DNA from: Monocercomonoides exilis
Lineage: Eukaryota; Preaxostyla; Oxymonadida; Polymastigidae
NCBI GenBank assembly: GCA_001643675.2
Contig: LSRY02000005.1
Location: 374,501 to 438,500, forward strand
DNA length: 64,000 nucleotides
Direction of reading: 5' to 3'
Shown here: positions 23,300 through 35,000 of the stretch, piece after piece
Layout: the number at the start of each line of letters is the position of its first letter
Position numbering within the stretch: the first letter of the stretch is position 1
Program-made: the position numbers and the translations under genes
Notes under the pieces: generated by a model
What the model was told of the DNA's origin: nothing
The model's input: only the letters and a program-made list of their open reading frames with translations
The model's database searches: none

Positions 23300-26200
23300 T
23301 CTTTTATCTTCTTCTGTTTCTGTTTCATTAAATGCTGGATTTCCATCTTCCTCTTTCCCCATTTCAGGAATTCAAACAAAGAATTCTTCATTCTCTTCTT
23401 TATTTGTTTCACTGCTGAGTGTTTCAACAACCGCACTTGGAAGAACACTCAAAAGAAGCAACAGATGAAAAGCGCTTGCTGCCTTCAAGCGGATAGTTCG
23501 TATGAAGACATACACGGGCTCAAGAATTGCTTCACCAGAGTTCAAATCAGAAGTGCTGGGGCTGACAAACAAGAAGGGAGGAAGTGGAAATAACATCAAC
23601 AATAACAATAATAATAGTAATAGGAAGAAGAAGCTATTACGTGTTGTGATGGAACAAGTGCCGCTGGCTATACCAAGAGGAAGACCACCGAAGATGTGGA
23701 GGAAGAAGATGATGACGGCGATGGGGCTGAGTCAGCAGGGGAAGAAGAGCGAAGGAGGAGTAAGTGCAAATGTGACTGCACAGAATGCGAGGCGTTTGAA
23801 GTCAACTGTTGTAACATTGGAGAGTTAGAGGAAGCTTGGAAACAAAGAGAAAGTGAAAGAAGAGGAGAAAAAAAGGAGAAAGGAGAAAGGAAAAAGATAA
23901 GAAAAGAATTATTTCTGTGTTTAAAGAGCTTTTATCAGATGAATTGGAGTTTTGCAGGCAAAAAGGTGAAAAGCGGAGAGGATAAGCGAGCGTGAAAGGG
24001 AAAGGAAAAGCGAAAGGAAAAGCATTCAGATCAAAGACAAGTCCGACGTTGAATTTATATGATGTGCTGAGTGAGCTGCTTTCGAGAGAGCTGGAGCTGC
24101 TACGTGTGGCAGATGGCTGCATCACATTTAACTCTTCTGAGTCTGACACGAGTGGGACAAGTGGAAGAAGTGAATGAAACACCGATAAAAATGAATATGA
24201 CGAGGAAGTGGATGATGATGAGGAGGAGGAGGAGAAAGAAGAGAATGATAAGGATAAAGAAGAGGGGAAAGAAGAAGATTTGAAGTTATACAGGATTCTC
24301 AGTGCAAAAATATCTTTGACAAGCATACAAGCCAACCGCTAGATACAGAAAAAGTACAGATCTGTTTTTGAATATGACACAACAGTCACATTCAACTCTG
24401 CAAAAATGAGAGAAAACAGCTCAGTCGAAACAACATTCAAAGCAGCTGAGATGAAAGAGAGACAGAAGAAGGAGGCAGTCACGATGCTGAAGGAGAACAC
24501 ACTGAAACTGACACATGGAAGGATCATTCCGACAATCAAGCCAGCTGACCTTCTGCTACCGACTAATCTTGTTCAGGAAGAGGAAAGAAGGGAAAAGACA
24601 CCAAAAAGAAAGATGTGGCCGAGAGGGAAATGGAAGAATGTGTATTATTTGAAGCGGAATGAAGAGAGGAGAGAGAGAATGAACGGAGCAGGTGCAGCAG
24701 ACTCAGAAGAAGCAGAAGAAGATAGCGAGAATGACGATAGCGATGATAGTTACGTTAGCGATGATGAAGATTATTTCGATATATCACGATCTGCTGACGC
24801 ATTAAATGCCAATAAAGCAGACAAGGCAGCGGAAAGAAAAGAAGACTCATACACACTCCATGCCTTGCGCTTCACTCCAAAGCAGCGAAAGACGCTTTCA
24901 TCTGAATCCAAAAAGAGAAATCAGAAGAAGTCGCATGTCACTTTCTCACACACCTCAACCATCTCCAGCGGAGAGCTCAGTCCAACCCATCTGCCTCTGT
25001 CCCTCCTTTAGCCAAGCCCGCAAAGGAAAATGGAGAGAAAGAAGAAGGTGAGAATGCAATTGGCTCAGAAGGCAGCAGAGAAGCCCGGCAGAACCCGCAC
25101 AGAAGTCACAGCAATTACAGTTTGTTGGCTGTTTCTGTGTCACGAAGGCATCTTGTCCTGTCTGCCATCAGAGCAGCACTAAACAGATCAACGCAGACAT
25201 GCCTCAGAACAGCTGCGGCGAACGTGTTTGCGAAGGCTTCTTCATGAGAGAGTTTGTCAAGCCAGACAGACATGCCAATGCAAATGGAGAAGATGGAGGA
25301 GGAGGAGGAGTGGATGACTATGGAAATCCTTCTGTGTTTGGGAGAAAATACAGACAGAAGACAGGGCTGGAGACGCTGTTTGTGCGGTCGATGCAGCAGA
25401 TAGGGCAGAAAGAAGGCACTTCTTTGCTTCACTCTCTCGGAAAGGAGCTATTCCATCTTTTCAACCAGCTTTGGCCACCTCAGCTTCCAAAGCAAACAAC
25501 CATTCCTTCTTCGCATGCCGGGACAACAGGGGGAATATTGGCAAATGATGCGAACTCGTTTCTGAGCCTGTTGCGTGGAACGAGGCTGTTCAGCTTGGGA
25601 GGAGAAGATACCGTGAGTGATATGCAACTGGTGGAGAACATGAGAAAGTAGATGAGTTTGTGGAGAGGAGAAGGAAGGGCACTGTGGAAGGAAGGGACGC
25701 TGCAAATGGCACGGCGGAGTTGTTTTGCGAAGAGAGGTGAATCTACAGCAACGAGTTTGAAGTGCATAAAAAGATCAATAGAGATAATGGTAATGGCATC
25801 TCTTCAGATTCAATTGACAATGAAACATTTGCAGTCAACACGATTATTTGCAGACCCGCTTCTGTTTGCTTCGTCTGTCTTTATCAAAGACAAGTAAATA
25901 TTACCGTCTGCCTCAGAAAATATAATTTTAGTTCCTCCTCAATGAACGGCATATGTCCCATCCATCGGAGAAACTCAGCTCGAACTGACAAATCCATCTT
26001 TTCAGGTTGTTCCGCTGCGCACTGAACATCCACAGAAAGGAAAGAAGCATTCGATTCTGTCTTCTCTAAAGTTTTCATGAGTGCTTCTTGTCAATGCGTG
26101 CCCTCTCATGCTTTCTTATCCTCTAACTTCAATTATCCGTACTCTGCCTTCTAAGCTGCTTTCAGCATCTTTCACTTCATCTTCAGTATTCTACATCCCT

Positions 26201-26700
26201 TCTCTATTCATATTTTTATGTCGCTTCTTTTTCAATTTCTCAGTCCATATTATCCTTCAGCACAACACCTGCCATCATCTCAATTTCCACGCAGCCACTC
26301 ACCCTTTTGCCGCGTAGTCCAATCGCCTACTGCTTCGTCTGCCGGTATCACTAACTGCACTCACAGTTGTTATCACCGTTGCTCACAGCCTGATGGTGAA
26401 GAAGGTCCTGTTCCACTTAATATCAGCCATATTCGAGACACACCATGACCAGAAACCTTCTTCTTCTCCTTCGATGTTCATTTCTGCCTCTCTCATTCAG
26501 CGGTTGAAGGCTGTTGGTGCTTCATTCACACAACAAGCCACACCTTCCGCTTTTGCTTCCGTTCAGCAAACATCTGAACATCAGTCGACTTCATTGGTAT
26601 CGAAGGTTGCAACAAACGCACAGGATATGAATGGATCTTCAAACGCTGCTACTGTGGGAGCTAATACAACTTCTGTTGGTAGTGAGTGAATGCGTAAGGA
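23300..26700 (+). pseudogene. decayed plus-strand coding region, frame-broken
   Basis: Long purine-rich, G/C-richer sequence with coding character in pieces that switch frame. Examples are DVLSELLSRELELLRVADG (about 24060), KPADLLLPTNLVQEEER (about 24538), ENGEKEEGENAIGSEG (about 25030, another frame), KYRQKTGLETLFVRSM then HSLGKELFHLFNQLWP (about 25348-25470), VDEFVERRRKGTVEGRD (next frame, about 25650) and ISAIFETHHDQKP (about 26420). A TGA interrupts the piece near 25740. Helical, leucine-rich pieces could be HEAT-type repeats, but no family is identified. This is probably a pseudogene of one or two large proteins, or a gene with many assembly indels. Confidence 0.45.
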
Positions 26701-27113
26701 ACAGCAAGTGGAAGAAGAGGAGAACTTTCCTATCAGATAAAGATAGGCTAATTCTCAGTTATTCTTCCACATCAGCTGATGACAAGCATCACCTCCTCTC
26801 AGTCACTTTTCTCTTCTCTTTCGCAATCTCCTTCTCCTTCTCCCTCTTCTCCTTCATTCACATAAAAAAATTCTCCATCCTCAGTTTCCCTCCCTTTTCC
26901 TTCGACTCATTCTCTTTCACTTCAGCGTTATCAACGAACATCTCCTTCTCTTTCTTTTCTCCCAGCCATCTGGAACAATTCTTGAGAATTCGACGATGCG
27001 AAGTCAACTTTCTCGAATTCTTTCTCATTTGTTAAAGGATGCTCTTTCATCTTCACCTGCAACTATCCTCCTTGTTCTGCTTTTGTCACAGCTACAATCT
27101 AATTCATAATCTT

Positions 27114-27170
27114 CTTCTTCTTCCTTCTTCTTCTTCTTCTTCTTCTTCTTCTTCTTCTTCTTCCTTTTTC
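27114..27170 (+). repeat. (CTT)n microsatellite
   Basis: TTCTTCTTCT repeats for about 55 bases, near-perfect in the middle. Confidence 0.9.
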
Positions 27171-27539
27171 TCTTCCACTACTACCACTTCTTCTTTTTCT
27201 TCTTCTTCCGATCGTATTTCTTCATTTTTGCATCTTCATAAGTGATAATAACCGAAATAAAAAAGAATGGAATTTATGATGAAAAGAAACGGGTTGAAGA
27301 TGAGAAGATGATTGTTTTGTGAACGAAGAGAATGAAGATAAAAAGAAAGATAAATTTATTAAAGACTGAATATTACGAATGGAAATCGGATTAAAATAAT
27401 TGAAGAGATTAAAAAAGAAAAAAGTATAATATGGAAGAGGAGAGAAGTTGGAAGAGAAGACTTCAACGAGAAGAAAAAGAACGCTAAAACGGAGAAATAA
27501 TCAATTGTTATTTATCTGAATCATTCCGTCTGCTGCTTC

Positions 27540-28930
27540 TTTTTCATAGGTGTCTTAAAGCACAGCAACAAACTTCAGGGAAGGGATTTAAAAGGTGATG
27601 CTTCGAAGAGCTTATCCGTGGTTGGGAAGCTACTTGGAAGTGCCAGGGAGTGCGCAGTGGACGGGCTGATCTGTTGCAGGTGAACAAGCAGCGGTCGACA
27701 TGCACACAGTTGTTCGCCTCTGAGCTGGTCGAAAAAAATGGTGGTGAAGAAAGAGTTCATCATGCTGAAGAAGCTTATTGACTTTTTTAAAACAAAAAGA
27801 TGAAAATGACACGCTGAATCATTCAGTTGCCACATTCGTGGTCATGAGATGATCGAGGGAGCAGCTGGAACCATCGTCGAACAGGAGCACATGCGAGGCT
27901 GCACTTAGGGTGAAGAGGTTGGCGTGGCATAGAAAGAGAGAGGAAGCAGGAAGATGAAAAACAGGGCAGGTGAGGTGGAGGGAATGGACAGATATGTTGG
28001 AAAGGCGAAGGTTGCCTTGGCAAGAACAAATGAGAGGAAAGCTGAGGTCGATATGATGTTCGGGGAAGAATAAGAGGGAGGAGGACACAGCAAGCGATCA
28101 GTCGAGGAGGTCGAAGACTTAGGTGCAGGCGAATATAAAAGAGGAATGGAAGGAGAAGTGGTGGCTGGAGTACATGCAGGTATTGAAAAAAACGACAACA
28201 ACAACGAGAAAATGGTTGTGATGCGAACATGAACAAGACTTAACGAGACAGATACGATTCGGATGAAGGAAAGGCAACCCTGGTGGAAGATGTGGAGATA
28301 GGCTATGGAGAGGAAGGCACAGGGCGCAAGCAAGGAGCAGCGCTGGAGGGCAGAGGAGCAAGTGTCCTGGATAACGAATATATGGAAAGCGCGGTAGAAG
28401 GTGATGAAGAGGAGGAAGAAGATATCCACATCGAGGTCAAGGCCGGACTATGAGGAGTCGGAGCTACAGATGGAGGTGTTTGTAGCAAGAGAAGGATAGG
28501 TGAAGTCGAGAAAAAAGAGGGACTCATTGTTTTGGGCATGAATGCTGGAACAACGAAGAAAGATATCCATGTTCACTAAACAGTTCAAACAATAGCCTTC
28601 AAAATAGCGCCAGAGACGAAACAACAGATTCACATTGCTTTGTTCAATTTTCGGGAGAATAAGAAAAAAAAATGCATTGACAGAGGTGGAACATACAATG
28701 TTACCGGTTTGATGCTCAGCTACGGAGGATAATACTCTGGCTGACTCAACATTTGCGTCAGGAGCAAGAAATACTGAAAGAGAAAGTTAAGAAGCGCTCT
28801 TCTGAAAAGTAGTGGATGCGCTTCAAGCTGGCTAACTTCTTTCTCGACTAAAAAGCAGAAGGATCTCTGTCAGGAAATTCAACTGAGTTGGCAAAGATAA
28901 AGGAAGGAGAAGAAACAGAGAAGAACAGAT
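27540..28930 (+). pseudogene. purine-rich decayed coding-like stretch
   Basis: Purine-rich plus strand with short protein-like pieces in shifting frames (for example SLSVVGKLLGSARECAVDG near 27610 and MVVKKEFIMLKKLIDFF near 27740). Minus-strand frames give only Ser/Pro/Phe-rich shadows. Probably the tail of the decayed region at 23.3-26.7 kb; nothing is recognised. Confidence 0.3.
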
Positions 28931-28939
28931 AACACAGAG

Positions 28940-29620
28940 AATGTGAGATCTTTGGAGTCGTTGAAGCAATAGAATGCGATGCCAAAAAGAAAAAGATGAA
29001 AAATGAGAATATTTGAGGAAGAGGAGGAAGAAGAAATGAGGATGGTTGAGGGGCGGAAGCGTTTTAAGAAATAAATTCTTAACTTCGCAAAATTTTTCTT
29101 TTAAAATTTTCAGTTTTGTTTTTTTTTCAAACTTTGATCAATTAATAAAAAAAGTAATTTTAAGAATTAATGTTTTTTAACAATAATTAACAACAAAGTG
29201 TTGTTTATTAGATAAATATCTAGCTTTCTATCATATTTTTGTCTCTTTGCTTTTAAAATTGTTTGTTTTCGACAAACGTTTTTGGATCTTCAACAGCAAT
29301 TTTTGAATTTCTTTCCATTAACATTATAAAACTAATTTCATTCTAAAAAGTAATTAATAGTATATTGTTTTAATTGTTTTCATGTTTTCAAACATGTGAA
29401 CTTTTGCGTTTTTATGTTTATAAAATTTTCGAAATATTTTGAATAGTTTTTTATTATGTTTTTTTCAAAATTTGTAATAAAAACAATTTAAATAAATTAA
29501 AAATCAACAAATTAATTATTATAATAATATATTAATGCATATTTTCGCAAAATTTTTCAGAAATATTTTCTTATTAACCAAACCCTTAATGAAAAAATAT
29601 TTTGATCAACCATCGTAATT
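28940..29620. other. AT-rich stretch without recognisable gene
   Basis: Extremely AT-rich, all frames closed; ends at the inverted GGGTGA repeat near 29621-29654. Confidence 0.5.
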
Positions 29621-29677
29621 TTTTATGATATCAAAAAAAATCACCCATATGAAGCATTTTCTTCTTTGATATTATCC

Positions 29678-30640
29678 ATGTCATCATGCAAAATTCTTCG
29701 AAAAACTCTTTTCTTCTTTGACTTCAATAGAAGATTATCTTCAACGTTTTCTGTTTCTTCTTCGGCTTCTGAACATTTCGCACTTGATCAAAAAATTATA
29801 TCTTCTTCCCACTTTTCTGAGAAATCTACGTTTGTAAGCAATTTTCCGCGAAAATAATAACGATTTGAAAAAGATGACAACTGCAATGTAGAGAATTTGT
29901 GTAATTTTCAGAAACTGGTCCTGATGATTTATGCAAAACACCACTAGCATCGAAGGTATTCTTTATCACTGACGGTGCGAATGCATAGCGAAGAGCTTGA
30001 GGAAGGATGTCTGCAAAAGCCTTTCAGTTGGAAGTTGGAGTTGAAGGTTGTGAGATTTTTTTTTGATGAATTATGAACTGATTTTAGAACAGCAAACACA
30101 TCTCTATCGAGAGGTTACGAAATATGTGTTGTGTGAAAAATAAATGGAATGACATCCACATTTGATTCCAAAATTTATCTCCAAATAACAGAGTTTGTAC
30201 CAGAGCTGTGCAAATCCACGAATAGCAAACATCTCTCTTCCGTTTATTCCATTCTTTTCTTTCTTTCTTTTATTTCTGGAAGCAGAACACTCAAAGAGCA
30301 TCGTTCGAATAGAGAAAATGTTATCCAACCGTTAGTATTGCTCCACACATCAAGCGAAGGAGATTGCAAAGGAGTCAACTATTCTGGAATATTGGAACTC
30401 GGACAAAGAACAATTGCAAGCAAAGAAAAGCCATCCGAGGCAACAGCAGCCACAAGTGTCGCGTTTCTCACTCTCAAAGGAGCAAGGCAATAGGCTGAAG
30501 GAGACTCCGAGGATGTCGCAACTTGTTTTTAGCAATTATCAGATAATCTTAATGATGTTTAATCTGCATCAAAGATCAGCTCCCTTCGGTATTTGTGCGT
30601 TGAATGCAAATCATTAAGCATTTCATTCCTAGGTTTCAAC
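29678..30640 (+). CDS. possible short-exon gene, function unknown
   Basis: Several protein-like islands are bounded by splice-like signals. One starting at an ATG near 29680 (MSSCKILRKTLFFFDF) ends with donor GTAAGC at about 29834. Another follows an acceptor TTTTCAG (ETGPDDLCKTPLASK, donor GTATTC). Then come MHSEELEEGCLQKPFSWKL and a charged segment AKEIAKESTILEYWNSDKEQ continuing to KEQGNRLKETPRM near 30520. The last segment crosses a TAG at about 30331 unless an intron removes it. Exons cannot be fixed, and no domain is recognised. Confidence 0.3.
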
Positions 30641-31007
30641 ACGTCCTATCAAGATGCCGTAAGAAGTTTTGCATCCAAAATCTTTGGCTTTTGTTATTTC
30701 AATTCGAGTTGAATTTTCAAGAAGGAATAAGCAACAGATTTTGAAATTTTCTTTTTTTGGTGAAGCATCTTCAATAATATCTGATTCTTCATCTTCAATC
30801 GCATTTTCAATCTAAATAGAATCAAATAAATAGAAAATAGAAATATTTAGAAAACCAATTCTTTTGTTTTTCGTCGTCGGGTTTGTTCCACACTTTGCTT
30901 CGATTTTTATAACGTCTGAAACAATTTCGTTTTTTTCCTTGCGCAGTGATGATGTCCTTCCCACTTTAATAACATCTCTGTCATTTTGAACAGCTTTCAC
31001 TACATTT

Positions 31008-31061
31008 TTTTTCTTTTTTTCATTTTTTCATTTTTTTCTTTTTTCTTTTTCTTTTTCTTTT

Positions 31062-31101
<40 letters not shown>

Positions 31102-31113
31102 TTTTTTTTTTTT
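31008..31113 (+). repeat. T-rich (CTTT)n repeat
   Basis: TTTTTC repeats merging into about ten TTTC units and a poly-T run. Confidence 0.9.
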
Positions 31114-31139
31114 GATCATTATAAAAACAAATCTATTTT

Positions 31140-32002
31140 TTGGGAAATAATCAAAAAAAGTCCTTTTCCAACAGTCAAGAGACATTTAAAGTTCTGAGAC
31201 AGGAAGTTTTTGCTTTAATGAATTTTTGTTTATTCAATTTGTTTTTAAGCGGATTTTTCATGTTTTTTTCATACGAAAATTTCACAAATGAATTAAATTG
31301 TTATCCTGAAATCAAATTAACACATCTGTTCATCTACAGATGATAAACATAATTTAATATACGAATATTCTCTGTTTCTTATTGAAAATTATATCTATCA
31401 CAAGGAAATTGAAAAAAGGTGCCAATTAAAACACCAACTAATAAATTAACCAAAAAAAATATAGAAAATTTCAGAAGTCAATGTCATGAATGCAATAAGA
31501 ACAAACCCATTCTTTATTTTGTAATTTTGAAACACATATGATAATTCATTTCCAATTTAATTAACGATTATGGATGAATAATTCTTCGTTCGTTAAAAAA
31601 AAAATACAACATTATCTTTTTCATAATTTGGAAAATGTTTTTTTCTGAACGCAGTTGGGTTAAACATACGAATTAATAAACAATTAATTGAAAAGAAATG
31701 AAATTTCACAACTTAATTTCTTGATAATACATAGATATTCAAAAAATATTTTATTAATTTGTTTTATTTAGCTATTTTTATTTATTTATTTATTTAATAT
31801 TTTTTATCAAATTTCAAAGAATTCAACTGATTTTGACATACAAAATGAAAAATTTTGTTATTCACAAAAAAATGTGATTAATGATACCTCAAAAACATTT
31901 AACTCTTGTTGTTATTAAATCAATAAATATTTTTGATCGAACTATAATAAATTATATGGCACACATAATTAAAAATTTTCATTCATTTATTTTTCCTCCT
32001 GC
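31140..32002. other. AT-rich upstream region of the receptor-like gene
   Basis: No coding frame. A CCTCCTGCATG context precedes the gene start at 32003; no promoter element can be named with confidence. Confidence 0.4.
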
Positions 32003-35000
32003 ATGCTGAAGATTGTACTTATCTGCTTTTTTCATCATATATTTGGCTCGTACACAGATGAAAATGCAGAAAACATTGATACCATCGTTCAACCGATAGA
32101 TGAACTAATGAAAGAACAACAATTTTCAAAACACAAATTGACGTCTTTCCTGCAGAACTTCGAAAACTTTTCTCAATCAGATTTGATGAAGAAAACACGG
32201 AACGTCAAAGATTATTGTGAAAATAAGAAATTGATAAAAGAAAAAACTTTCATTTATGGATGCTTTGAAGAAAAGAACTCATCAATAGAATTGAAAGCAA
32301 TTAGCCTTTACCAGTCAAACAGAAACAGTTTATTTCTTGTTGATTCGCTCTCAAGTGCAAGAATCGAAGATTGCCAAATTTTCATTGAAAAAAGCCAAAC
32401 GAAGTGGATTGTGGAGAGTTTTGGAGGAAGAACTGTTTTTTCAAATGTTTCGCTTGCTCCTGAGAAATCAAAGTCTTTTGTGCCTTGCATTCAGCATGGC
32501 AGGAGTCCAAAAAACTGTTTTGAAGGATTTTCCTCTTTGGAATTGAGCTTCTGCCATTTCTCCTCATTTTGTGTTGATGGAACCCGACCATTCGTTGGAA
32601 GCTCTGATGCACAGAGAGTGTTTGTGAGTGGATGTACATTCGAGAATGTTTCACATGCAAATGTTGAACAAAATGTTTGTCCACAAAGCTTGAAAAGAAA
32701 CATCCCAGGAGGAGAATGCTTGGTGACAAACAGCCAGTTTTCTTCTGTGGACAATGCATATTATGGAAGCATATTTGAAGGACTGAAGATGCAGAGCGGA
32801 ATGTTTGGGGCTTTCAACAGCTCATTTGAGAAAAGCACAAAAACAGTCATAACAACAAGATATGAGACAACAGAAGGAGACACAGAATTTATCGATTGCA
32901 TTTTCAAAGATTTGTCTGGAAGCAATGGTGGTGCCATTGATCACTTTTCAAGTGGATCGGCAACAATTGCAAGATGTGATTTTATGGTATGGCTTTTATT
33001 TTAATTTGACTTTTTAATGATCTTCGATAATCATTTTCGTCTTTTATTACATTGAATTTACACTTATAGAGATGTTGGAGCTTCGTTAATGATGGAGCAA
33101 TGCGGTTATGCCATGGAATTCATAATGCAACAAACTGCACATTCAATTTATGCTGGTCAAATGCACATACAGGTGGAGCAACATTTCTTTATGCTTCGTC
33201 AGGCAAATATGTTGGATTGAACTTTTCATCTTGCTTGGATTCCAAAGGAGGAAATTGCGTTCACTTCAGAAACAGTCAGTTGTCATTTTTTGATTCATGT
33301 TGTTTTGTGAACGGAACAACAACAGGAACTGTAAATGGAGGCGCTCTTCAAGAGCTTGGATCAAATCCAGCAACAATCACGAATTGCCTTTTCAAAAATA
33401 ATACTGCATCCCAGGTGAATGGAGGGGGTATCACATTCAATATTTACTCTGACAACTATGTGAATGAATTCTTAATTGAATTTTGTCTTTTTGACAACAA
33501 CACAGCAAAAGAAGGTCACGATTTCTATGCTTCATCCCAATATGCGAGCGTGATAAACTTCAATTGCTTTGTGGGCTGCCGTTCACTTTCATCGAATTTG
33601 ACAGGTCGAAGAGTAGTGATTGAAGGAGGAACTGCGAGCGATGAATGGATTCCTTTGTTTGTTGGAAAAGTGCATGCAGACAGTGGAAATGGAACAGATG
33701 AGTGGATATGTGGCACAGCTGACAGACCTTGCAAAACATTGAACCATTCACTGTGGATGTCTGATGTGAGGAGAGAAATGCAAGAGTTTGTGCTTGGCGA
33801 AGGCGTCTATGGGGATACTGAACTGGTAGTGAATGCAATGGGGATGAAGTTTGAAGGCAGCGGTGCAAGTTCGACAAGGATGGAGCCAAGAGCGGAGGGA
33901 GGTGCTGGGATGAAGATCACAAGTGAAAAGCTGATTGTTGAAAAGATATGCCTGGTTCACAATTCTGGATTGTGGAAAGGATCGCATCTGCTCAAGATTG
34001 AAGGAAGTGCAGGAGTGGCAGAGCTTCGAGATGCAGTGTTGAGGAGTGAAAGAAATGCAGAAGGGGATGAGCAAGCAGAAGTGTTTGAGAAGAGCGTCAT
34101 TGAGATTGGCGATGGAGAATTGATATGCAACAATGTTTCAATGAAATGGATGAAGAGCAAACAGGAGCTGGTGAGCATTGGTGCAGCTGGAACTGCAAGG
34201 ATTGAAGTGAGCACATTTTTGGAGATTGAACGAAGCGAAGGAGATGGAAGTGTGTTTTGTGGGGTTGTGGAGGATGGAAAGGTGATGGAGCTGAGTGGTA
34301 TTTCATTTGAAGGTTGCAGATGTTTGAGCGGGAGTGGTGGTGCATTGTGGTTGGAGATGAAGATGGGAAGCAGGGTGGGGATTGGGAACACGACCAGTTC
34401 TGATGAGAAGACGATGTTTGAGTCGTGCATTGCGGGAGGATCAGAAACAAGAGGGAATGGGGGAGGAGGATATGGAGGAGGAGTGTATTTATATGTCTGC
34501 GAGGGGATGAGAGACTTTGTGGTGAAAAATGTTGGATTTTCGAATTGTGAGGCAAGGGTCGGGAGGAACATGTTTGTGTTTGCGCTAAAGCTGAACGATT
34601 GCGTGACTGTGGAATCATTCGTGTTTGATGTTGGGAATTGGAGTGAAGACACAAATGGATTTGTGGGAAGTGATTGTGTGTTCACAGAAACAGATTTGTT
34701 GCGCTTTGTAATTCTGTTCAAAGGCAGAATTGTGCATGTGGCAGAAGACGGATATGATGTGATGAGATGTGGGAGCATTGAGGATCCGTGCATGAGCTTG
34801 TGGAAAGGGTTGATGCATGTTGATGATTGTGAAGAAGAGAGAATGATCGAGATTATTGAGAAGACGAAAATGGACGATACACTTGATGTGTCTGGAATAA
34901 AGATCGAGGCATATGGAGGAACAATGATTGAGGGGGATGCGAAGGCAACAATTATTGTTGAAGTGAAACAGAGGATGGACGGTGTGGGACTGGTGAACAG

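Noticed and set aside
11447-29652. An 18-kb Polinton/Maverick-like element bounded by the ATATGGGTGA repeats
   Set aside because: No polymerase B, retroviral-like integrase, packaging ATPase or capsid gene is present between them, and the repeats are only about 31 bp.
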